DNA of 64,000 nt from Bactericera cockerelli (taxonomy: Eukaryota; Arthropoda; Insecta; Hemiptera; Triozidae): the NCBI GenBank assembly GCA_024516035.1, contig CM044964.1, positions 433,278 through 497,277 on the forward strand, given 5' to 3'. Made by a program: the position numbers and the translations under genes. Below the pieces are notes generated by a model that was given only the letters and a program-made list of their open reading frames with translations, searched no databases and had not been told where the DNA came from. Numbering within the stretch: the first letter of the stretch is position 1; every line of letters begins with the position of its first letter. Shown here piece after piece: positions 12,101 through 27,100 of the stretch.

Positions 12101-15100
12101 ATATAGGTCTCATTAGGCCGTAGTGCTATGTTAATTTACAGCAGGTGAGAAAATATCTTGGTAACTGGATCGAGTATTATTAATATTTTCTGACCGTTAT
12201 TGGGAGGGGTTTTCATAAACAATAACTTGTGAGGCCGCGAGTTGAAATTTTCCGTTATTGTGAGAGAACCTGGATTTCAATTTGAATTCAATTCGAACAA
12301 ATCAACAGCATGAATCCATGATTACTAAAATACCTATGATGGTTATCTTTCAATTACGAGTAGAATTTCAATTTAACGCATGAAAATATTGGGGGCAAAA
12401 TTAATAGGCATTTTTGTAATAGCTCTGTGGCGCTACTTCTCGGGTTGGGTACTGTTTTAGATGGGGAAAAGCGATGCTAAGCAATTAGTTGAGTTATCGA
12501 TTTTGTCTATCAATGTCGCCCTAAAATTTCATCAGCTCTATAATTGCTTGAATGACTTGACAAATAACTTGTTAACACTGCAATATTAATTATTTTGATC
12601 TCCAATAATTATCTTTCTATTCCAAGTATCGTGATTAATCATTAACATTCAGAGGTAGATCACATCTGAATGTAGGTCAGAGTACAAAACAAGTCACCAG
12701 ACACAACAACTGCACCAGCCAGTGCCGGATTAAGGCTGCGCGGGGCCCTTGGCATTTTCAAGGCGCGGGGCCCCAAAATTGTACTGACTTTTTTTTTAAT
12801 ACTATTTTTAGAACCTTGAAATCGAAGCCAAGTGTCCTGGGCACCAATCCATAATAGTATCCATAACGACGTTTATAACACCGAAGGCAATATTTTTTCC
12901 GAATAATAGTAGAAATCTTAATATATATTATGAAAAGAATACGTGTAGAAAGATGTCATTAGGTAAGATGTGTAGAAAGAAGATCATCGATTACTATGGA
13001 GATTTTATTGTTAGTATTGAAAGCTACTTTTTTTTAAAAGGCCACTGGCCAAAATAATTCCAAACTATCAAAAGGCACATCGAAAATGCTCAAAGATTTT
13101 TTTTTGTTGTAAATTTTTGCAAAGTTATGGGATAAAGTACACGGGAAATATATACAAAAAGATATCTTAAAAAAAAACATTAAAAGCGTCGCAGGCGACT
13201 ATAATGAAGAGCATTGGTTAAGATGTCGATAAAGCCGATCACTGAGCACTCAGAAGACACTTTATGGGTTTGATGGCAGAGATTACCAAAGGCAATAATC
13301 ACGTCCTTTGTCAATATTATTCTTTTCAAATACGAGTAATTATATTTTATAAAGAGTCGCAGGCAATAGCTAGAGAGATCTATTTTCATATATGTGGTCG
13401 ATTTTGAGGTGGGCCCCGTGGTTTTTCTTTTAATATTTTGGGCCCCCTAAAGCGCGGGGCCCTTGGCATCTGCCAAATCCGCCATATGGGTAATCCGGCA
13501 CTGGCACCAGCCATAGTAGTTGAGTGAATTTCGTATTAGTATTCTATCGGACTATTTTTTTTATTGAAAAATTCTTTAGTGAATCTCTAGATATCACAAG
13601 TATTGTGTTCCTCTTAGTAAATAAAAGTGCTCAAATTCAAAAATAATAATAATCATATATTATTAATATTATGAAAATCTTTATTAGAAGAACATATATG
13701 TATAGTATGTATACAAACAAATAATGGTAAAAATGAAAATACAAAATTGACAAAATTAATATAAACAGGAAAAATTAACAAAATATATACATATGCCCTA
13801 ACTAAAGGGCGGCGGGGTTATTGCCTATGGCAATCTCTTCCACCCAACCCCATTTATTGGACTTGGAACACTCGTAAAAAGTTGCTCAGAAGGCTGAGCA
13901 ACTTTTTTTTAGATAATTTGAAGTGATTAAACTATTGTAAGATGTTCTGTGTGTTAGGGCTTCACTTTTTTTGCTATGAATGACCACTTATATCTACCTC
14001 CATGAGCGATTGCGTGCGCAATTGGTTGTCTCCAACTCGATGGAAAATCTCACGTCGGACTCTTCGTGAGGAAAGTTCTCTCTTACCTTAATCAACTCTT
14101 GACCAGCACACATCGCAACTATCCACCGTATCATCTTGCTCCGCTAGCCGCTTTCGCCAGGCCTGGCGACTTACCATCTTGATCAGCGGCCCCAGCGTAG
14201 AGCAGAAGAAGATTGACGAACGACAACCGTAAGCTCATTTTCAATTAACTATTGGAAAAGCCATCTGCTCTCCAATACATAAGTTGGTCATTCGAACCGA
14301 AATCGTAATTTGCCAGTTTTATGGGTCTATAGTTTAACTTAATCTTTGTACTTGCTTCTGGCCTCGTGTCTCGCGTTCGCACCATTAAGTCTTTCTCAAA
14401 GCAGTAGACAGTAGTTAGCGTGAGTCAATGTTCTATCTGTAGCGTTTGTCATCTTCATTACCTATTTCACAATCATTTCATCTTAAAATCTTAAAATTTC
14501 AATCTAAGTGAAATATTACTCTTGATTGCCTATACTTCCTATCTGGATTACTGGCATTGAAAATTGAGTAAAGTTGGGGTTTAATCAGTGTTTTAAAATC
14601 ATAATCAAGTGAAAAAGAATTGCTTTTACCTTATTTTTATCTTATTAATACTCAATCTAGTACCCTTTGTAATAATCTTGTTATCTGATCCTGTGTCACA
14701 ACTGTCAATTTACCTTACATTTGTGCATAATACTAAAGTATCATTATCTTCTAAAGTTTACTAGCCAAAGCTCAGTTTCCAAGATTTTTTTTGCATTCTG
14801 TGAATAAGTCTGGTTTCTAATTGTTCATATCTCCACAAAAACCTCATTTTTCTACATTAATTTACCGATTTCAGCAACCTAGAGTAATTTTTAGTTCTGT
14901 ATTTTGATCTTATTTGGTTATTGGAAAATTTAGCTACATTTGTTGACCTCATGGGTTTTTGATCTTGCATTTTCTGCATATTATCTTATTTTAATGAAAC
15001 CTTGATATTGCTATTTACCTGCATTCATTTCATTACAATCTAATCTTATAAAGTTGCATAATTAATAATTCTCACCCACCGAGATTTTGTTGCAGTTAAA

Positions 15101-18100
15101 GCAACTAATTATCTCATCTCCTTATATTTGCTAACCTATAACACTTACCTGTAGTTATTTCTATAACAAACCTCAGTTTAAAGAGTTATTATATCTGAGT
15201 TTACCGAGTAAAGTGTGCTCAAGGGGATATTTTTGTATTATCCAAAATTTAATGATCTTGTTCTGTGCTATTATCTGCATAAGGAATTACCCACCTAACT
15301 AATCTTACCAAGTGATTTTAATAGTTAAATTTTGTCACAATTATCAGCTAAACCCATTTAAATATTTGCAGTGATTTTTTTACACGAGAGTTATTTTCTA
15401 GTGGTTATATAATCCAAGTGATATTTTTTGGATTAAAATTTTCCATTTAAAAATTTTCAAGTGTGTTTTTTTGCATCTATTAAATAATTTACCCACTTTC
15501 TAAAGTTATCACATTTTTTTTGTGAAAATTTCACCTATATTTAACTAATAACTAGTCAATAATCTAACAAAAAGAAGCTGTATTATGACAACTTGGAATC
15601 TTATCTTGAACCTGGACATATGACTATTGCTCAACACCGTTCAGACTATCTTTTACTGCATTTTGGCATCTATAAACCAACATCATCTTCTACACCCCTA
15701 CGTGTTGTCTTTGATCCGAACATTTCCAGTAATAATGGAAACAATCTTGCAAAAAATCTTTTAGTTGGTCCTAAGCTCCAGAAGGACATTAGCGACTTAC
15801 TTACTCAGTGGAGACTTCATCCTGTTGTTCTTCTTTGTGATATACAAGCCATGTACAGAAACATATTAATCCATCCTGACGACCGTCAGTTTCAGCATAT
15901 CCTGTGGCACGAGAAGGGTTCTATGGAGGTCACAGAATTTGAACTCACCACCTGCACCTTTGGATTACCAGGGAGTCCCTATCAGGCTCAACGTGTCTTA
16001 AAACAGTTGGCCCTAGATGAGGGTGAAAAGTTCCCGAAAGCAGCAAATGCCCTGCAAAATGAAGCCTATGTGGATGATTTGATTACGGGATCATCAACCG
16101 TAAAAGATGCTATTGCATTGAGAAATGACATTATTTCTCTCTTAGCAAAGGGTGGCTTTTCTGTGAGAAAATGGGCCTCATCTAACTCCACTGTCCTTGA
16201 AGGTATAGCTGAAGATCTTTGTGAAAAACCTAAATGTTTTTCAGAGGGGGGAGAGGAGTCTATAAAAGTACTAGGCATGCAATGGTGCCCTAAATCTGAT
16301 GCATTTTTTTATGTAGTGAATAATCAATCCTTTCCACCCACTCTTTCTAAAAGACAAGTTTTGGCATTTGTCGCTAAATTATATGACTGTAATGGCTATC
16401 TAAGTCCAGTAATCATTTGGATGAAGATTTTTCTCCAAAAATTGTGGCTTGATAATAGTTTATCTTGGGACACACCGCTCTCAGATAACTTACGTGAAAT
16501 GTGGCAAGCATTCACAACTGAACTTACCTTGTTATCTACCTTTAAAATACCCCGTTACATCAATAGAGAAAAGTGTCAATCCATGGATCTTGTGGGATTT
16601 GCAGATGCATCCAAGTCTGCTTATGCTGCAGTGGTGTATCTCCGAGTGTGTAATTTGGAAGGCAAAGTTAAAAATTACCTTCTTCGTGCAAAAACCAAAG
16701 TTGCACCACTCAAAGTGCAAACCATTAATCGATTAGAACTGTGCGCAGCTTTATTATTGACAAAAATAGTCAAATCACTCGATTTTTTATCATTTGATAA
16801 TGTTTATCTCTTTTCTGATAGTTGTGTTGTTCTATCTTGGCTAAAAACCCCACCTTATCAACTTAAAATATATGTAGCAAATCGTGTATCTCAAATCTTG
16901 GAAACTACTAAACCCACTCAGTGGCAATATGTCACTTCTGAATTAAATAGTGCAGACTCAGCAAGTCGGGGTTTAACCCCGTCTCAATTTTTGAAAAATG
17001 GACTTTGGTTGAGGGGACCATCTTTTCTAAAATTACCCGTTGAGAGCTGGCCACTCAAAGTAATTGACATGGATAAACCATGTCCTGAGACAAAGCCTGT
17101 CACAGCTTTACTCACTAACATTGATATCAATCCTTTACTCCAGATAGTGGAGAAATTTTCTTCCTTAAGGAAGCTAAAGAGAATCTTTGGATTTGTGCTT
17201 CGGTTTATTAACTGTTGTCGCAAGCAAAAATCAAACTTCAAACCTGAGTTATCGGTGACTGAAAATGACCAAGCTCTTGAAGTTATCATTCGTATCACTC
17301 AACAATGCTACCTGAAGGATGAGGTAAAAGCTGTCAAGAGTGGACAACTGGTTGGAAACAACTTACGCTCTCTATCTCCCATCTTAAACTCTGTCGGACT
17401 TTTGGCTGTGGGGGGGAGACTCTCCCAATCTCCTCTGCCTGAGAGTTCAAAGCATCCAGTTCTCCTTCCAAAGACAGCACATCTAACCAAACTTCTTATT
17501 GATCATTATCACCAACTGACTCTCCATGGAGGACCTAAAGTAGTTCAATCCCTACTACAAAGGTTCTATTGGATCATTGGAGCTCGTAACCTCATCCGGA
17601 ATCATCTATCAAAATGTATCAAGTGCATTAGGATGAAACCACTCTTCCATCAACCCATGATGGCTGACCTACCAGTATCTCGTTTTGCCCAAGGTCGTGC
17701 ATTTCTAAATGTAGGAGTGGATCTAGCAGGTCCTTTCTCCTTGAAATCTGGACCACGTCGCAATTCTCCAATTGTAAAATCATATTTTGCTATCTTTATC
17801 TGCATGTCAGTCAAAGCAATTCATCTTGAGTTATTATCCTCATTATCTACCCCTTGTTTTCTGGCTGCATTAGATCGGTTCATCGGAAGACGCGGACTTC
17901 CTTCTAATATCTTTTCAGACAATGGAACTAACTTTCAAGGAGCATCCCGTCACATCTCTGAAACTCAACAGTTTCTTTCCTCATCACAAGGTCAGATTGC
18001 ATCTCATCTTCTATCACGTGAAATTCAATGGAACTTTAATCCTCCATCTGCTCCCAACTTTGGTGGACTCTGGGAAGCGGGTGTGAAATCTGTCAAGAAA

Positions 18101-21100
18101 CATCTCAAACATGTGTTGAATAATCAAACCTTCAACTTTGAAGAGTTTTCAACCATCCTGGTATCATGTGAGGCTATCTGCAATTCCAGACCCTTGTGCG
18201 CCATCAGTGTAGATCCCAACGACGGAGTGGATGTCTTGACTCCTGGACACTTCTTGACAGGAGCGCCTTTGTTAGCTCGTGCTGAGAAAGATACCTCAAC
18301 AGATTATATCCCACCTTTGAAGCGCTGGCTTCTTGTCACACAGGTAACACAGTGTTTCTGGAAGCGATGGAAATCTGATTACCTTAACACATTGATCCAA
18401 AGGAACAAATGGACCTCCTCTAATGATAATGTCAAGATCAACGATGTTGTGATTCTTCATACTCCAAATTGTCCACCTCAACAGTGGCCCATTGGAATTG
18501 TAATCAATGTGATGCCCGGCAAGGATAATGTTGTCCGTGTTGCAACGGTTCGAACATCTCATGGTGTGCTGACACGACCAGCCTCCAAACTTGCCCTTCT
18601 ACCCGTGGGCGATCCCCGCGACTAACCTTTAAGCAGCCAAGCTTAAATTTGTAAATAGGAAGCTAAAACTTATTTATTTTCATTTTTTCCTATTGGAATT
18701 TTTTCACTATTTTTTTTTTATTATCAATTAACCAATTAACCCTTTTCTTCCATAATAATTTGTAAAAGTATTACTGATCATTTAACTTTGTGGTTGCTGT
18801 CTGAGGTACTTTAATTTTAATCCTAGCTTCAGGTTGAGCAATTAATTTTCATTTAATTTTTATATAGATTCTCAGGGGAGAAATTTCAATTTGCAATATC
18901 TTCAAAATAAGTTGGTTATCATAATTTTATCACCCTTTTATCATTCATCACCTCCATGCCCATACCATATTCACCGTTCATTTCTTGCTGCAGGAAGAAC
19001 ATTGACCATTAGATAATCCTGTTGGATTCTATGGGGGGGAAATGTTAGGGCTTCACTTTTTTTGCTATGAATGACCACTTATATCTACCTCCATGAGCGA
19101 TTGCGTGCGCAATTGGTTGTCTCCAACTCGATGGAAAATCTCACGTCGGACTCTTCGTGAGGAAAGTTCTCTCTTACCTTAATCAACTCTTGACCAGCAC
19201 ACATCGCAACTATCCACCGTATCATCTTGCTCCGCTAGCCGCTTTCGCCAGGCCTGGCGACTTACCATCTTGATCAGCGGCCCCAGCGTAGAGCAGAAGA
19301 AGATTGACGAACGACAACCGTAAGCTCATTTTCAATTAACTATTGGAAAAGCCATCTGCTCTCCAATACACTGTGTGTGAGCTCTACATTTTTTTTTTTT
19401 TTTTTTAATTTTCCATTTATTAAATTATTACAATTAGGTATAATATGATACAGATTTTAAAGTGATTTTTGATGGTACCCTTTTTGAAAGTTAAAAAAAA
19501 AAAACTGTGTTGAGAAAGGGGAGTTCAGAATTTAAATTAAAATACACGAAGAATAGGAAAAAATAAATAAATAAAAAATACTATCAAAGATCCATTTTTC
19601 TCCTTTTTTTTCCTTTTTCTTAAAATTCCCCCTGGAATGATTGCAGGGGCGGAGGACAAGGACCCCCTAGTTGGGTATCTACAGCTGGAGAGGCAAAACC
19701 AGCTGGACTGGATAAAGGCAGAGATTGATCACCTGAACAATTTGAAGGAGTGAGTTATTTTTTTTTTTTCACGGACAATTTTTGGGATGGGGTGAAGGTA
19801 TTGATTTTTTTTTTTTTTTTAACAAATCTAGCGCCATGTGAACACCGGTGCACACGAATTGAGTACTGTCAGGGGCCGCGTGATCACATATCCACACGCT
19901 ACCCAGAGTGCTTTATGCTGATGTGTGGCATAGTGCACACAATTTACATTGAAACTATAGGTCTACCTATACATTGAAACTATAGGAAATTTTTGGGAGC
20001 ACTTCAGAAAATTTCAGTTTTAGGCCTTGGCGCTAGATGTGTTAAAGATGAGTGTTTCAAAGCCTTTTTATTTCGTAGCCATGAAACAGCTACTGTAGAC
20101 GCTTGTGGTCTGTGTTGTAGCCTGCCCATCCCGTAGTATGTCTCCCCTCTGATGGGCGAGAAGAGACACAATACTTCCCATTTAGGTGCTGGGTCAACAC
20201 GAGCGCACCGGAAGGTATCCCTTACAGGCTTGTTTGTTGGTCTCCAAAAAAAGGCTTGATTGTAATATTTTTTTCTTCTAACGAGACTGAATTTATTCAT
20301 GCACTTCTAAACTCTCCCCTTCAGGCGCTTATAGTAATAGAGGTAAACACCTTGTTAGATGTACCTATGGTACGGTGGTATAAAATTCTTTGAGGATTAA
20401 CCTCGCCTGGTGTATACCTTCCACTAAAGAGTGTTATTATTATTATTATTCAAATAAATGAATTTATTCCGTAACGCATTCATGGATCGACTCGAAGAAA
20501 AGCTTCATTGTTTTACTCTATCACAAATTAAAAATAAAAATCATATCTACAATTCTACATACATGTGTTAATCAGAATGGTGATACAAAATGTCAAACAT
20601 TTTTATTCACAATGGCATTTTATTAATACAAAATGTTGATTAATTGTTTGCCCTAGATATCCACATTCCACTCGTATAGCTCAAAATAGTCATTTCAGCC
20701 TATTATTTTAACCTTAATTTTATTCAAGCTGTTATTTATGGCTGTATGGAATGTCCTTGCCAACCAATGCCACAAAAAAAGCTCATATTTATGAATATTT
20801 AAAATATGTATTTTGTAAATTATCACACAATAAATGATCGCATCAGTAATTGCTTGTCTAGTCCTAAAAAAAACAAACAAGTGTTGGTGTTGACAAGAGT
20901 GGTTTCCCCGTTTTCAGCCTCCTAGAGAAGCAGGAAACTCTCAAGCGCTCGCTATCCGCGTACAAACAGACGCGCCGCATCCGCAAGACTCTGACCCAGG
21001 CGTCCTCTTCCACCCAACCGGTGCAGCCCGGCGTTTCAGAGCCAGCCGGGGGATCGAACCTGCGACCCGCGGTTCAGGAGTCCGCTGGTCCCAAGTTGGA

Positions 21101-24100
21101 TGCCCGACTAGGAGGAGATGAGAGTGAGTCGACAAGTCGATATGAGTATCGTGAGTTGTTTGGTAAATTGAGTGAGTGAAGCCTGAATTGTAAAACAGGA
21201 TTCAATTAAAAATATTATTATTAGTCTGTCCCGGTAGCTCAGTGGTAAAGGCGGCACTATGTGAATCCAGAGATTCCAGAGGTCGTGGGCTCGAAACCCA
21301 GCCGGGACATGACAAGTTATCTTCCCATTTGGGATTTTTACCACATAATAATATGTCTTGGGCTTACTACTGGAATAATGGGACTTTAATAGTCTTAATC
21401 GGGCAGTATAAATAAGGCGATATTATTATTATTATTATTATCTGACCTGGTTGCAGGGTTTTCAATGAAACCCTTACAATTATTAACACTGCGACCTAAT
21501 TAGATCTATTGTCAGCCGTTGATTCTCTTCGGTTTTAACGTCCTGATTTGAGAGAGTCAGGACGGGGGTTTTACCCTCCATTCGCTGGGAATCGTACCAG
21601 CTACCCACATTAACCTCACCCAGCCTGGGTAGGACCGGAAATGCCAGCCTCACGTGTTTGGAAGGGACAGAATTTTCTTCGAAAACTCTGTCCCAACCGG
21701 GAGTCGAACTCGAGACCTCTGGACTACGGGCAGTGGCGGAATTATAGGCAAAAAAAAGATATTAGGGTTATAAAGATGTGGAAAAGTCCTGTAATTCTGC
21801 GCTACCCGATATAATAACACAAATCAGCATTGCCACTCAAAGAGGCAATGCTGGAAGCATACTGTCAGTGCTTCCAATGAAAAAAGATGACACCTTGTTT
21901 TATGTATAAATAAAAATTGTATTATCTTCTTTCATAACACAAAGAAACACATTTATTATGTATTATTTCCAGACCTCAAGGCAGCAGAGAAGGATGGAGA
22001 ATCCATATACGCGCACAAGATGGACAAGGACAGAGCTAGTAGAGAAGAGAGAGGGAGACTCCTCCTGCCGTGCGAATACAAGAGGAAGAGATCTGTCCTG
22101 CCCCCCTCCAGTCTGAAGCTGAAGCACAATATCAACGAGGTAAGGATAGGATTATTTTTTTCTTCAAAATCATCGACTCCTATTGGAGTAGCTTTTGTCG
22201 TTGAGGATATATTATAGAGGTATATTTTTTTTTTTTTTTTTTTTTTTTGAAAATGTGTTTTATTTGTTTAATAAATATTTTACAAATATACACAGGTGGA
22301 GGTCAGCTGACAAAACATTTTTAAAATTATGATAAATTTCAATACTCATTAGAAATTAGCAACATTAATATGCACTTAGGTACTCTACTGAAAAAGTTAA
22401 ACAGGGTTTATTGTGGTTACTCATTATACATTCATTCATGGTGGTGCTTGAATCCACATCTTACAATTTTATATGTATTTAAGATCATGATGGGAATCGA
22501 ACGCTTTATCATTGGGACACCTTCAATTTTACAAGATATCGTTGAGGATATATATTTAAAAAAAAATGTCAAAACGCTTGCATACGAGTCTGCAAACATT
22601 GGGACATTTTCATCTTTACTATTCAAGGTCCAAAACCCAACTGACCAAATTTCGTATTGTGCGCATGACACATACCTTCTCTCTTCTCTCCCTCTACAAT
22701 TCAATATTTCGTTACATAATATCGTTACATAATATCGTTACATAATTTCGTCACATAATTTTGGTTATGTGCCAGAGCAAAGACATGAAAATGTCAAAAA
22801 ACAGTAGAACCTGGATATAATAGAACCCGAGGGACAGAGCAAAAATAGTGAAGAGGTTTCTAATATAGAGAGTTCTCTATAACACTTGAACAGGTGACGC
22901 AGGGACCTGATATTTTCTCTATTATAAAGAGTTTTCTAATGTATCCAAGTCCATTGTATCCAAGGTTGAACTGTAAGTATTTCCTTTTGTAATTAGAGCA
23001 CACAAGCCCGAATTTGATGAATTTGAGTTTTCGTAAAATTGATAGAACTAGCCATTGTAACTATAATATTAACTCTTTATTGACAAGAATAATATTGACA
23101 AAGGACGTGGTTATTGCCTGAGGCAATCTCTGCCATCAAACCATTATTTTATTTACATTATATTTATACTCAAATAAATAAAGAAGTGCTTTATTAAACT
23201 GTTGGCATAATGGGACTACCTGTCTTGCGCTGACAGTCTAAATAAAGCACAACTTATACTTATACTTGGTTTGATGAATAAAAATACATCAACTTCTCTC
23301 GCCAGATGATGACCCGCTCCGTACAAACCTTGCAGTTGGATAAGCACGCCAAGTCCAAAGTCTCGAGTGCGCCGGAACCCACAACCAGTGTTACAGCACG
23401 ACCCGGCCCGTCCATAGAGTCCACCGCTATACAAACCTCAGACTCTATACTGAATCTACCACATTGGTTGCATCAACCTCAGAGTGTTCAACCCTCACTA
23501 CTAGCTCAGGTATAATAATACTCTATACTGAATCTACCACATTGGTTGCATCAACCTCAGAGTGTTCAACCCTCACTACTAGCTCAGGTATAATAATACT
23601 CTATACTGAATCTACCACATTGGTTGCATCAACCCTCACTAGCTCAGGTATAATAGTACTCTATACTGAATCTACCACATTGGTTGCATCAACCTCAGAG
23701 TGTTCAACCCTCACTACTAGCTCAGGTATAATAATACTCTATACTGAATCTACCACATTGGTTGCATCAACCCTCACTAGCTCAGGTATAATAGTACTCT
23801 ATACTGAATCTACCACATTGGTTGCATCAACCTCAGAGTGTTCAACCCTCACTACTAGCTCAGGTATAATAATACTCTATACTGAATCTACCACATTGGT
23901 TGCATCAACCTCAGAGTGTTCAACCCTCACTACTAGCTCAGGTATAATAATACTCTATACTGAATCTACCACATTGGTTGCATCAACCTCAGAGTGTTCA
24001 ACCCTCACTACTAGCTCAGGTATAATAATACTCTATACTGAATCTACCACATTGGTTGCATCAACCTCAGAGTGTTCAACCCTCACTACTAGCTCAGGTA

Positions 24101-27100
24101 TAATAATACTCTATACTGAATTTACCACATTGGTTGCATCAACCTCAGAGTGTTCAACCCTCACTACTAGCTCAGGTATAATAATACTCTATACTGAATC
24201 TACCACATTGGTTGCATCAACCTCAGAGTGTTCAACCCTCACTACTAGCTCAGGTATAATAATACTCTATACTGAATTTACCACATTGGTTGCATCAACC
24301 TCAGAGTGTTCAACCCTCACTACTAGCTCAGGTATAATAATACTCTATACTGAATCTATTATTATTATTATACAACGCTTTGTTAGATATAAATGGACAT
24401 TATGTACATACAAATAATTATTTTAACAATGAAAAAATGGAAACAATATAGACAATAAAAATGAAAAAAAAAAAAAAAAATATATATAAACATATGACCT
24501 AACTAAAGGGCGGGGTTATTGCCTATGGCAATCTGTGTTTAACCCTCACTAGCTCAGGTATAATAGTAATAATAACAACACTCTTTAGTGGAAGTTACCC
24601 ACTGGGCGAGGTTGACGTTCAAACCAGTGTATACCACCTAACCCTCAGATTTCGATTATTATTTGTGGTCACACCATCAAATAACTGAAGACCCAACTTT
24701 TATTATTATGTGGTCACAAACCTACTGAAAACCTATATGAAAAAGAAATAAACCAAGTCTTGGGTGTGTTATTGGCTAGAACCCTGTAATCTAATGTTGA
24801 GCAACGCCAAGTTATACAGCAAATATGTGGCGACATTGGAGAAATAATAATAGTAATAATAATATCGCCTTATTTATACTGCCCGATTAGGACTATTCGA
24901 TCCCATTATTCCAGCAGTAAGCCCAAGACGTATTATTATGTGGTAAAATTCCCAAACGGGAGGATATCATGTCCTGTCCCGGCTGGGTTTCGAACCCACG
25001 ACCTCTGGAATCACAGGATACACAGAGTGCCGCCTTTACCACTTAGCTACGGGGACAGATAACCCCTTGTGTTAACCCTATAATCTAATGTTGAGCAACG
25101 CCGAGTTATACAGCAAATATGTGGTGACATTGGAGAAATTTCCTATCTTATAAAGCACTCAAACGAATGGCATAGAGCCTGCCATACGCCTATGGCTTCA
25201 TAGAAAAAACTTGTCGCCCTAGACCCAAATAGTTCTATGGTCATGTTAACAAAGACCGATCACACGCTATAACTCCTTTGGTTTGCCATATTATATGTCG
25301 CTCTGCCATATCGTGTGATCCTACCTTTAGGCCAGTTTTTTTTTTTCTTTATTTTGTTTAAATAAAATAATGTTCTAATGTCTGTCCCGGTAGCTCAGTG
25401 GTAAAGGCGGCACTCTGTGGATCCAGAGATTCCAGAGGTCGAGGGTTCGAAACCCATCCGGGACATGGCAAGTTATCCTCCCATTTGGGATTTTTACCAC
25501 ATAATAATATGTCTTGGGCTTACTGCTGGAATAATGGGACTTAAGTAGTCTTAATCGGGCAGTATAAATAAGGCGACCATATTATTATTATTTCCACTTT
25601 CTCTCCTTTGGAAGGTAATTATTACCTTTCAAAGGGTATTACACCAGGAGCGGATCATATGATCAAGTCTCCTGATGTTGTAACTTCAGGAGCGGATCCG
25701 AAGATCAAGTCTCCTGAAGTTGTTTGGTTCATAATGTGGCGAGGTTATTTTATGATGGACTTTGTGTAGTCCATCTTTTTCTCTCCCGTGGCTATCCCCC
25801 TTGGTGGTCCAATGGATTTTTCCATAGGAAAACACTTTCGGGGGTACGGATAGATCCGAACAGCCACTTGGTCACATTATGAACCATTAGGTATGTCAAC
25901 AGAATTTTCATGAGGACATGCCTCACTACTTTTAGAGAAGGTATCTCTATGCTTCTGTTGACATACCTAGCAGTCAGTGTTCATATGGTATTGTGAATTA
26001 CCATACTACTTCCTGGGACGTTGCTGATACTTGTAACCATCCAGGGATCACTGACCACTTGCTCGGGTGCCTCGGGAACGCCAAATCCCGTATGACCATT
26101 TATTGCTAAATAGTCATCCCTGAAGTTTATTATTATCATTATTATTATTATTTCTTATGTTCGCAGGACAAATCCTCGGACAAAGAGAACTCCGTGTGTC
26201 CTTGTCTGGCTGCCCTGGTGTCTCGGCTGGAGGAGGGGGGAGAGGGGAGGGAGGGGCTGAGGGGGATGGGGGGGAGGTGCAAGTGCTACGGGGGGGAGGA
26301 GGAGAAGGCGGGGGGGAAAGCCAGAAAGGACACGCCCCCTCCGGTGGGTTACGTCATCACGTTTGCGCCGCGCTCCAAGAAGTCCAAGGTAGATAATGCC
26401 AGCCTCCGTGGCGTAACGGTTAGGACTACTGCCCACTGTTCAGAGGTCTCGAGTTCGACTCCCGGTTGGGGCAGACTTTTCGAAGAATTTCATTAAAATC
26501 TGTTGAGTGGTTTTTTGAGATTTGAACGTTACAAGGAATATTTTCGACGGATCGACAGACCGACAGACGGACACACAACCAAAGTTGCTCAAGAGGTTAT
26601 GAAACGTCCAGAAATATGAAAAAAAATTGAAATCGGAGCAATAATATTTTTTTTTTTTTTACAAAACCGAACACAATACCTCCGATTTCTAATATTAGGA
26701 ATCTCTCGGAAGTAATAAACAAAAATTTCAAAATGTTCAACAATTGAATATGAATATATTAAAAATAGAATTTAAAGTTTAGGTGAGGTCCAAAGTGCAA
26801 GGTTGCATGTGTTGGATGTTGGACCTCACGATTTATAAATTTGTCATTTTTGTAAAAATAAATATTATATGTAAATATTGAACTTATTACTAAATGTCTA
26901 ATTTAAAATTCAAAGAGGAAATGCGGCGGCAGATGTAGGCTGTGTGCCCCAGGGAGATGAGTTGGTTGACTTGTTTTATAGATATTAAAATAAATATAAT
27001 ATAAGTTCGTTCATTTGATAATATTAAAATTATTGTAAAAGTGTGTTTTTATCAATTATCAATTCCCATAATTTACAATTTCAGAAGCTGAAGCCCAAAC

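Larger units (their letters stand above)
13952..19370 (+). mobile_element. BEL/Pao LTR retrotransposon, gag/protease missing
   Basis: 5' LTR 13952-14279 and 3' LTR 19043-19370, 328 bp each, starting TGTTAG and ending ATACA. I found no difference between them. Target duplication CTGTG lies at 13947-13951 and 19371-19375. A primer-binding site (tggtcattcgaacc, 14285-14298) complementary to a tRNA T-arm/3' end follows the 5' LTR, and a G-rich polypurine tract (atggggggga) precedes the 3' LTR. One large pol frame is intact, but 14300-15560 carries no gag or aspartic protease. It sits in an intron of the ALMS-motif gene, same strand. Confidence 0.93.

Noticed and set aside
23464..24417. 317-codon frame of STTLVASTSECSTLTT-type repeats
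   Set aside because: It is the 78-bp exon-donor minisatellite read in a frame other than that of the exon. The open frame follows from a unit divisible by three.
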